This document shows, one piece after another, positions 1 through 8,962 of a stretch of DNA of 22,799 nucleotides. The stretch lies in NCBI GenBank assembly GCA_015657535.1, contig JADHZB010000588.1, positions 4,781 through 27,579 on the forward strand, given 5' to 3'. This DNA comes from Nephromyces sp. MM_2019 (lineage: Eukaryota; Apicomplexa; Aconoidasida; Nephromycida). A model generated the notes under the pieces. The model ran no database searches and had not been told where the DNA came from. It saw only the letters and a program-made list of their open reading frames with translations. The translations under genes and the position numbers were made by a program. Within the stretch, counting starts at the first letter, position 1; every line of letters begins with the position of its first letter.

Positions 1-55
1 TGTTGTGTGTGTGTGTGTATGTGTGTGTGTGTATGTGTGTGTGTGTGTATGTGTT
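1..55. repeat. TG microsatellite at left edge
   Basis: The window opens in an interrupted (TG)n tract with TATG interruptions, so the array probably continues to the left. It could be intronic to the gene whose last exon lies at 608-721, because the introns of the Kelch gene at the right end look the same. Confidence 0.9.
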
Positions 56-193
56 GATTTATCCAAACTGAAGTAATAAAATATATATTAATTTATTGAT
101 TTACTTATACATTTACACAAACGCACAGTACAGCACATACTCATATGAGCATATAAATACAATCATAAACAGCTACACAAATACATTTATATA

Positions 194-196
<3 letters not shown>

Positions 197-236
<40 letters not shown>
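197..236. repeat. (TA)n microsatellite
   Basis: A nearly pure run of alternating T and A of about 40 bases. No coding content is visible on either side (56-196 and 237-320 are AT-rich with scattered CA). Confidence 0.9.
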
Positions 237-238
<2 letters not shown>

Positions 239-319
239 TTTAAACCCACAGATATATTTCCATATGCTAAAAAATAAACATTCTTGTACATATTAATAAA
301 TACATAAACATATACACAC

Positions 320-600
320 ATAAATATGTATTCATATACACACAAACATATTTATTCATATACACACAAACATATTTATTCATATACACACATACATATG
401 TATTCATAGATACACACATACATATGTATTCATAGATATACAAACATATTTATTCATAGATACACACAAACATATGTATTCATATACATACAAACATATG
501 TATTCATAGATACACAAACATATGTATTCATAGATACACAAACATATGTATTCATATACACACACACATGTATTCATAGATACACACATATACACATGTA
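320..600. repeat. CA/TA-rich minisatellite, about 22-24 bp unit
   Basis: About a dozen diverged tandem copies of a 22-24 base unit with the core CATAT(G/T)TATTCATA followed by GATACACA or TACACACA. Open frames across it on the minus strand are caused by the repeat. The array stops directly before the splice-acceptor-like CACACAG at 601-607. Confidence 0.85.
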
Positions 601-607
601 CACACAG

Positions 608-721
608 ATGAAAAACCCTGATTACGAGGCTGCTACAATGCAGGAATTTCAGAAAGCAATCGACCAAAGAACAATTAGAATTGATAAAATTTTTTACACA
701 AAACAACAAGAAATTGGCTAA
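608..721 (+). CDS. Terminal exon of an unrecognised gene (partial)
   Basis: A CA-rich tract ends in CACACAG at 601-607, a good acceptor. After it, one frame stays open for 37 residues to a TAA at 719-721. The peptide is rich in Glu, Gln, Lys and Arg, begins MKNPDYEAATMQEF and ends IFYTKQQEIG, and it looks helical. The composition is protein-like, unlike the low-complexity ORFs beside it. It starts with ATG, so a tiny single-exon gene is possible, but the layout (repeat, AG, exon) copies the internal exons of the Kelch gene at the right end. I therefore read it as the last exon of a + strand gene whose other exons lie left of the window. I do not recognise the family. Confidence 0.45.
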   Translation: MKNPDYEAATMQEFQKAIDQRTIRIDKIFYTKQQEIG

Positions 722-944
722 ATCAATACTACACACACATTTGATTTTAACATGATGTAAACAATTCAAATTCTACATACACACACCAAAAACACATCAG
801 AAAAAAACAAAGTCAAACTCTAAATATATAAATCTAATTATTTATATATAACATTTAACCTGAATTCACTCATTATATATATCATACATCACATACTTAA
901 TAACATAATGCTATACACACACCCAATAACACCACATACATAAT

Positions 945-1040
945 ATAAAACCACACATACATCCACAACAACACACAACATCTACACACACAACACCTAC
1001 ACACACAACACCTACACACACAACACATATACACACAATA
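945..1040. repeat. CA-rich minisatellite, about 18 bp unit
   Basis: Several copies of a unit close to CAACACCTACACACACAA in tandem, decaying at both ends into interrupted CA. Confidence 0.75.
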
Positions 1041-1300
1041 ACATAAAATAACACATAACACATATAATAAAACATCACATCACACTCACAAATGAATATA
1101 TATTACATTATGGATATATTCAAAGTTTTTGTTTTACAAGGGTAAAGTATATATATATGTAATTTTTAACGAGGGAGATTGAGTGTGTGTGTGTGTATGA
1201 AGGTGTTATGAAATCAAATTTCAAAATTTTATTTCAAATTATTATTTGGATTACAAAAAAAAAAGAGTAAGAAAAACAACGTTTAAATACGTATGTTGTA

Positions 1301-1352
<52 letters not shown>

Positions 1353-1358
1353 TGTGTA
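1301..1358. repeat. (TG)n microsatellite
   Basis: A nearly uninterrupted TG tract of more than 50 bases, about 325 bases beyond the stop codon of the minus-strand UIM gene. Confidence 0.95.
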
Positions 1359-1681
1359 AGATTCAACTTGTGTTGTGTGTGTGGCTAATATATATTCTAA
1401 TTTGTCAAATGTGTTTGTAGGGAACTTTCCATGAGATAATTTTATTTAATAGAATACGTAACAATAATAATAATATTTAGTATTGAAAAATAAAAACCAA
1501 TTTAATAGGTAAATATATTTCCTAGAAATTTCTAATATATATAAAATGAGAATTATTAGTAATAAATAAATAGGTGGTCATATAGAGGGATGTGTAAAAA
1601 TTTCCAAAAGAAACAAAACAAAAAATCAAAAAGAGTTTCAAAATTATTGAAATGATTTTCTAGTGTGTGTGTGTATATACA

Positions 1682-3897
1682 TTACATCTCAACTAATGAT
1701 TTGGCAATAGCAGCCTGTAATAAAGCGGTCTGAAAATAAAAGAATAAAATGAGTTTATATTAAGAGTGAGAAGTGGGTTTTCTATATATTCACACACATA
1801 TTAATAATGAATACTCTTATAAAACATCTATAATATATCAATAACCCTAAATACCCAAACACATCCTGTAAATTTCTATACACCCTAAATATTTTCATAC
1901 ATATATCTAAAATAAATATATATAGATATATATATGAAATAAACATATATATATATTTATATATCTAAAATAAGCACAAATATATGTGAGATACACGCAA
2001 TAAACCCTAGATAATTATAAATACTTATTCCTAAAATTATGCACATATACACCTAAGCCATCAATAAAAGGTCTATACAGTGATTTCACAACCCCCATAT
2101 ATATCTAATTTAAGAATTGCACACACACTCAAAAAATCAAACATAATTAAAAACTTACATCTGGGTCATCATCAATTTCGACTTCTTCATCGATTGATAT
2201 TGGGTCGTTTGGGGAGTTAGATTGTTGTGGTGGTTGTGGGGGATGAACCGGGCTGGAAATTTCAGAGTGTGTTTCATCATCATCAACAACATGAGGATTG
2301 TTTAAATTATTGTTTGTAAATAATTGTGAATTTGTAATCTGATTATGTTTTTAGTTTATAGATTCAGGCTAATATTGGGTGTGAATTGTAAGAATGTGTG
2401 TATTACAATATGTGTGAGTGTTAGCAATGTGTATGTGAGTACTAACAATATGTGGGAGTACTAACAATATGTGTGAATATTAGCAATGTGTATGTGACTG
2501 TTAGCAATGTGTATATGTTAGCAATGTGTGTGTGATTGTGAGCAATGTGTGTGTGATTGTGAGCAATGTGTATGAGTGTTAGCAATGTGTGTGTGAGTGT
2601 TAGCAATGTGTGTGTGAGTGTTAGCAATGTGTATGAGTGTTAGAAATGTGTATGAGTTTTAGCAAAAAGTGTGAGTTTTAGCAACGTGTGCGTGAGTACT
2701 AACAATGTGTGTTAGTGTTAGCAATCTGTGCAGTTATTAATAATATAACTCAGTTTAAGATTGTGGTGCTAAGTATGTAAATAGTGTTAACAATTTTTAC
2801 TCACAGAACTAAAAACTTGTCGCTGAAAAAATTGAGAGTTTCCGTTTTCTGAGTTCATAAAGCCTAAAAATAAAGGTAAGCAGATATTTTAAATTTTGCT
2901 ATGTCTGTGCTTTTGGTTAGTAACTATCCATATATCGACAATATTCGCAAAGAGGATTGTGAAATAAATGTTTATTCACAGTGTTACATAATAAGTCAAA
3001 TCGAAATGATAAAGTTTTCAAAATATTTTAGTGCTAAAAAGTAGAATTTCATATGGTTAAAGAGTATAAATTTAATACCTTGGCTTACATGGACAGGACC
3101 TTCATCCCAATCATTGAAGTATGAATTTCTACTAGGAGTGTCACTGAGAAAAAAAAATATATTTATTAATTCAAATTGTTGAAGTATTAAGTTCAGTAGT
3201 ATAGTGTATTAGAATAGTTATTTTATCGAGGTTATATATATGATGATTCCTTTTTGATCGCATGTACAAAGTGTTCAGGGTAGAAAATTTATAAAGTAAA
3301 ATATTTGGCTCGATATATGTTAATGTGCTTGTAGCACTAAAGTAGTAACATTTAGACTTTACAGGAGATAATGCGAATTTTTATCTCAAATCGGAGTTAG
3401 ATGTTAGAATATCTTACTTTGAAACAGCTCCAGCACCTATTAATTGTTCGCTATATGAGTTATCAGGCGGTCTTACTAATTCAGCTGGTTCAGCTGTTTC
3501 ATTTAATTCTCTGTTATTAATTGTAAAAAGTAATAAAAATTTATTTACGGTAATGGTGTTGGAAAAAAGTAACTTATTAAATGGGAGGTGTATATTTCTA
3601 CTACCTTTGTAATTGTTGGGCAAGCTCCTCATCTGCTCTTTCTTGTTCTCTTTTCTGGGAATCATCGTCATCGATGCCATTTGCTGCTGTGTCAAACCCA
3701 TTCACCATGCGAGGTTCAGTCGGTGGTGGACTCACTTGCTGACGCTCAGAGGAAGGTGTTGGTGTCTGGGTGCTCTCATGAGGAGGTGGATTTGGTGTGG
3801 TACTTTGTGTTTCTCCTGATTGCTGATTGTTACTTCTTTCTTGAAGGTTTTTGCGAGCAAGGTAAGCTGCTCTATGGCGTTGACGGTATTCTTCCAT
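1682..3897 (-). CDS. Small protein with C-terminal ubiquitin-interacting motif
   Basis: Six exons, read on the minus strand: 3897-3605, 3510-3418, 3143-3079, 2863-2805, 2338-2159 and 1729-1682. All introns are GT...AG, phases close at every junction, and the sum is 738 bases (245 residues plus TAA). The N-terminus is basic (MEEYRQRHRAAYLARK), followed by a Pro/Thr/Ser/Gln-rich linker and an acidic helix with DEELAQQLQREL (about residues 88-99). Further on is an Asn/Ser/Pro-rich disordered part. The last exon gives TALLQAAIAKSLVEM directly after an acidic stretch (about 220-230). This fits the ubiquitin-interacting motif consensus: acidic residues, then Leu, Ala, a conserved Ser, and Glu. No UBX, UAS or catalytic domain is visible. 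A ubiquitin-binding adaptor is inferred. The family beyond the motif was not recognised. Intron 4 carries a minisatellite. Confidence 0.78.
2390..2730. repeat. TG-rich minisatellite inside an intron
   Basis: About 15 diverged tandem copies of a roughly 20-base unit close to AGCAATGTGTGTGAGTGTT on the + strand. It lies wholly inside intron 4 (2339-2804) of the minus-strand UIM gene, so the transcript carries the CA-rich complement. The open frame seen here on the minus strand is a product of the repeat. Confidence 0.9.
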
Positions 3898-5606
3898 AAT
3901 TATTTTGGTAGATTGGTGAAAACTACTTCAGGAGTAGTGGTAATCTTTGGGATGAATTTGGAAGTTTTTGAAGGCAGGCCAAAAATGTCTTCCAAACCAA
4001 AAGTTAGAGCGCTTGATTAATTAATTCTTGGGGGAATTAGTTTTGAAAAAGCCGTAAGGGGTCGTAAATTAGTAAAGATTATGTATTTCCTTGCTTTGAA
4101 TTTTTACTCAAATTGTATTAAGGAGTATTGGTTCAAGAATTAAAAATCAATTCGTTGTATAGTTATAGTTTGACTGGAGTAAATAAAAATTTGTAAAAAA
4201 AGATCCAATATAGGTAAATTGTTTTATGTGTACTTTGCTATTATCATAATATTATAGTAATTGTTGTGTTCACAAATGTTTCAGTTGAAGGTTAAACAGC
4301 CTTTCAGAAACAATTGAAAATAGTATTAGTATTAATAATTATTTCTAGTAACTAAATGGTTGCAATAAACAATTTTTTAACATTTTGAGTTAATTTAAGA
4401 TCAATAATACCATGACACGTGTGTATGCACATACAGCAATTTTTGTGTAATTAGTTTACAAAAACATTTTGAGCTAGAAATGTTTTTCGCAAATAATTGA
4501 CTGTCATTGTCATAAATTAAAGGCTTAAATTCATCACAAATTTAGTTTTTAAAGAATCTTTAAAGAAAATTTACACTACAAAATTCCTTCCAAAAGGAAT
4601 ATTTAGTTTTCTTTTCGGGTGTATGTATGCTTTTGAAAATTTGGAAAAGTTATAAAATGCAAGTTTAGAGTATTTGTATCATAGTCTCAACACAAACCTC
4701 ACAGAGCTATACAACGAACAAATTTAGAAAAGCTGATGTGTAAATTTATTTGAAACAGATATACAAGTCTTAAGCTCCTTAAAATCTAATTACATAATTT
4801 TGGTATTAATAAACACACTGATTTTATTTATTTCAATTCGGTGTTGGTTAAATACTAGACAAACTAAAACTGTAGTAAGGCTTTCAGCAAAGTTCTATTG
4901 AAGTAAAACTACAATTCCTAACTTAGTAAAATGTTTAGTGTCTTTACTTTTAACATAAACGAAAATTTTTGTGTTAATGCTTTTATCTATAATAAATTAT
5001 CGAATAATAATTCAAACACTTCATTCACTCATTTAATATCTCTATAGATTTAACTTATACGTATCTAGTTAATAAATACAAGAGACTCTATGTGTCGAAA
5101 TTCAATATTTTTAATAAGGAGTATACGTTAATGTATCCTTGAAAAAGATTTTATAACGACTTGTTGATTTTTTTATCAAATTAGGAAAGTTGTAAGATTG
5201 CTTAGATCTTCTGTTATTGTTATAGAGTTAAAAAGGTTTTTCTCAGAATAAATCATTTTACCATTACGAAATTAGTTAAATCAGTAGAGATTCCTTAGAT
5301 GCTGAATTTATATGGAATAAAAACAAATGCTATTTAAAAAACATTATTGTAACTTTTTATTTTCTAATTAATTATCTAAACATTAAACATTATGAGACAC
5401 TTGCCACATTACTTACAATCCTGAAGAATATTTATCCTTTTACTATTGAACATAGCTATCCATCTTTTGAAAATTTCAACAATAACATTAAATAACCCCA
5501 AAACTAGTATATATAACTTTCTCTAACAATATGTTGCAGCATGTAAATATCAATTGACATTAATTTCAAATCTTTGAACTTTGAGAAATTCATTTTGAAC
5601 GCCATA
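3898..5606. promoter_or_regulatory. Divergent intergenic region, likely bidirectional promoter
   Basis: About 1.7 kb between the start of the UIM gene (-) and the start of the nucleoporin gene (+). It should contain both promoters and 5' untranslated regions, but I can name no motif with confidence. It is AT-rich with few simple repeats. Next to the UIM start codon is a coding-looking minus-strand frame (3900-4016), described in the findings. The rest shows no supportable gene. Confidence 0.5.
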
Positions 5607-7948
5607 ATGTTCGGATCGAACTCTTCTACCGGGGCCTCCTCAATATTTGGAAGTAATCTAGGAGGGATGAATTCTTTCGGTAACAATCAAAGTAACTCTT
5701 TCAGTTTTACTAACCCGGCTAGTGCCCCTTCATTCGGCCAACTAGCCAACCAAGCAATCCCAAGCTTCGGTAATGCACAAAACACGGCTTCCTCATCCTT
5801 ATTTGGTCAAAATCAAGCTAACACTAAACCTGGTTTATTCGGAAACGCCCAGCCTACTGGAAATACTTCACTCTTCGGGAATGCTCAACCTACTACTAAC
5901 ACTAGTCTTTTCGGGAATGCTCAGCCTGTTGCTAACAATACACTTTTCGGGAATTCTCAAACTACTGGTAATACTTCTATCTTCGGGAATAATCAGACTA
6001 CAGGCAACACCTCTATTTTTGGTAATACACAGACTGCTGGTAAACCTCTTTTTGGGAATCCTCAATCCGCTGCTAATACTTCACTCTTTGGGAATACTCA
6101 AACAGCTAGCAACACTTCACTCTTTGGGAATGCTCAACCTACTGGTAACACTTCGCTATTTGGGAATTCTCAAACTGCTGCTAACACTTCCCTATTTGGG
6201 AATCCCCAGACAGCTGCTAACACTTCACTTTTCGGTTTTTCCCAATCTGCTGCTAACCCTTCCCTTTTTGGAAACACTCAAACGACTGGTAACACTTCTC
6301 TTTTCGGGAACACTCAGACTTCAAGCAACACCTCTCTCTTCGGGAATTCTCAAGCTACTGGCAATACTTCCCTTTTCGGGAATGCTCAAGCTAATATAAA
6401 CCCCACATTAACCGGAAACACTCAAATTGCTGGTAATTCTTCCCTTTTTGGAAACTTTCAAGGAAATACAGGTAGTTCACTTTTTAGCAGCAACCCAGCC
6501 ACTAGTGGTAATGGCCAACTAGTTCCAAGTGCCAACTTACTTGCTAACACAGCTCCATCTCTTTTTGGTAATACAACTTCAAGCACTGGAAATCTATCAC
6601 TTCCCAACACACAGACTAATTTTGGCACATCTTTGTTTGGTTCTAGCCAGGGAAATACAGGAAGTTCATTGCTTAGTAATTTTCAACCAAACACAGGTAC
6701 ATCCTTATTCGGGTCATCTCAACCTAGCACGACACCTTCACTTTTCGGGAACACTCAAATGACGCAGAGCTCTAACCTTTTTGGCTTATCACAGCCCACT
6801 AGCAATAGCACACTTGGGAGCAATTTAGGCGGTTCACTCTTCGGGAACACACAAGCAAGTCTTTTAGGGCTTTCTAATACACAAAGTAATTTCGGTATGA
6901 ATTTAGGGAGCTTAAGCTCTTTTCCACATCAAGTCAACCCATCTAGCCTAAACCTATCAGGTCCTAAAATTACAGATCTATCCAAGGGACTTAACACTTT
7001 ACAAAAAGACAATTCACCTTATCTACCGGCTAATCCAACACTTCAACAGGTCTGTGCATTCTATCCAGCTTGGAAGAGCTCTTTTGAAGAAATCGAAAAA
7101 AAGTTCCTGAATCAAGAATCAGAAATAAACAATATGAAAGAATCGTTTAATCCTTTGAAAAGTTTAAGTGAAAGCGCACAACAAAGCCACGAAAATGAGC
7201 TTTCAAACGTCCACAGCATTGCGGCTATTAATCTGCATATAGAACATGCCCTGGTGGATATACAATCCGAATTTACACTTGCTAAGCAAACCACATTACA
7301 GATCCAGAAACTCTACGAACAACTGTTACATAATAGTGAATATAGCAGGCAAGAGAACAGCCTTCGTATCAAGGAATTCAACGTCCACCCAATCCAGATA
7401 CCTACTCACCTTACAGCTCGCTTTTATCAAGATTTATTAGAAATTGTAAATACTTACTCTAACGACTTGATGATTCTACAAGACAATGTTGAACTGCTTA
7501 AGGTTAACTTTGATGTTAATTCTACATCAATAATAGAACAAGTTATGGAAGATCACAGCAACTTGTTATCAATTCTTGCAGAAAAGGTAAAGCTCACTAA
7601 TTCTTTATACACATTTTTTTATAGTTTAATGTTTTAAACGAACTTTACTTATTATTTCAGTTCACCAATCTTCATGAATGTTTAATACGTATACGTTCAT
7701 TCATGGAGAGGTATGGTTTTCAGCTCCCTCCAATTGAAACAGGCAATAATTTTCTATTCTCTATGACTAAAGATACCCAAGATTCAAAAGCTTTTGGTAA
7801 TCATATTTATTGTGCAGATTTAAGTTTAAAAATTCCCCAAACAAACATGCGTTATATTTTTATAATTACAGCTGCTCCAATAGCTACTAACCAATTTCCC
7901 ATTTTACGTCCTACTTATGAATCGACTAATTTTTCACTTTTCAAATAA
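5607..7948 (+). CDS. FG-repeat nucleoporin, Nup58/Nup49-like
   Basis: Two exons, 5607-7586 and 7661-7948, joined by a 74-base GT...AG intron in phase 0; 755 residues. The start is the ATG at 5607 (MFGSNSSTG); the frame is open further up to 5574 but without another ATG. Residues 1 to about 440 are an FG domain dominated by near-identical 12-residue units (SLFGN-x-Q-x-x-x-N-T), the GLFG-type phase that lines the nuclear pore channel. From about 470 the protein becomes a coiled-coil region. Around 610-690 it has a pattern seen in Nup58/Nup49: a segment before a helix rich in Tyr/Asp/Leu, then a heptad helix with LHE and a basic-Tyr end (FTNLHECLIRIRSFMERYG, across the intron). In that family this part joins the Nup62-Nup54-Nup58 channel complex. 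FG nucleoporin is firm; the Nup58 assignment is inference. Confidence 0.85.
5842..6400 (+). repeat. 36-bp coding minisatellite (FG repeats)
   Basis: Roughly 15 tandem copies of a 36-base unit encoding SLFGNxQxxxNT. They are kept in frame and are similar at DNA level as well as protein level (repeats of TTCGGGAATNCTCA). This indicates recent expansion or gene conversion inside the nucleoporin. Long open frames in the other two phases here are by-products. Confidence 0.9.
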
Positions 7949-8962
7949 ATTTTCTCGATCCATGAGAAGGAATTCAAAGCTTATAATCTTTAAACTCATA
8001 GAAGCTCAACAAAATCAACCAAAATCAACTAGTTAAACTCCCTATAAAATTGTACAAGCTTTTCCTAAGTTGATTCCAAAAAAAGTTCTCCACCATTGAA
8101 CATAATATATATAAGATTTTTACTTATTCTATAAACCAACACATTTTATTTGAAACTCAAAAAGCATTTCTCAGAACCCTTTTTGTTGAAGTATTATCAC
8201 CTTCTATATCTAAAATCAAATTCTTGTTACTCTTCTAAAGAAATTTTAAATTCCCGTGTCCTATATTAAATGAATTCTCATGAAAAATTTTCTATTAAAA
8301 ATCATCCTTTAATAATTCTCCAAACTCAACTTATATCTTTTATGATGGTATATTTAAAAATGTTAACTAAAATTTCTATTTAATTTAGGATTATATATCA
8401 AGCATAATAAATAGTCTATCATTTCTTTATGTAATTTTAACCTAAGTATGAAGCATTGCTATTCTAAATGATATAATCCTTCAAGCTCTACATTATTTGC
8501 TATGTTTCATTTAAAATTCAAAATCTAATTGTGACACAAGAGTGTGATCAAAAATTTAACCAAAAATAAGCTTTTTCCACATAAATTTGAATTTCATTTG
8601 ATCCATTTCTTCAAAATCATAGATCCAAGTTAGCTAGATAAGTTAAAGATAGAATATATGATTACATATCGTGTGGGGTATTAGATCGTCAAATTAGACT
8701 AGAATTATGACAAGAGACAACTTAAGGTGAAATAACACAATCTATGTAAATTGATAATTTCACAAGTCGTTAAGTACAATATACCATATATCGGCTGGTA
8801 AAAAGGTGTTTATCCCTTTGTGAATCTCTCCTGTTAAAAAGATTGTTTTTAAAACCTAAAATCTGAATATAGAATGCTTTGTTTTGAGGACTAGGCTCTT
8901 TCTTCAAAATTATTTAGGATTTATTTGACACAATTTTATATGCATAGAAATTGTTTTGCCTG
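7949..8962. other. Intergenic region between co-oriented genes
   Basis: About 1 kb of AT-rich, stop-dense sequence between the nucleoporin stop and the assigned start of the EF-hand gene. It should hold the nucleoporin 3' end and the EF-hand promoter. A further 5' exon of the EF-hand gene may hide here, since that start is uncertain. I saw no RNA gene. Confidence 0.5.

Larger units (their letters stand above)
722..1681. other. Convergent intergenic region with simple repeats
   Basis: This lies between the stop of the 608-721 exon (+) and the stop of the UIM gene (-). It is AT-rich, with CA-rich and TG-rich patches, and must hold both 3' untranslated regions. I saw no convincing exon or RNA gene in it. 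Confidence 0.6.

Noticed and set aside
404..769. A 121-codon minus-strand frame with a repetitive Tyr/Cys/Val part
   Set aside because: More than half is minisatellite translation, and the rest is antisense to the coding-like exon 608-721.
3588..3899. A 103-codon + strand open frame antisense to UIM exon 1
   Set aside because: It crosses a clear intron boundary of the minus-strand gene and mirrors its coding sequence. The minus-strand reading splices in phase into five further exons.
5773..6399. A 208-codon + strand open frame inside the nucleoporin (Leu-rich)
   Set aside because: It is the +1 phase of the 36-base FG repeat array. A stop-free unit repeated many times gives a long open frame in every phase, and the sequence has no independent start context.
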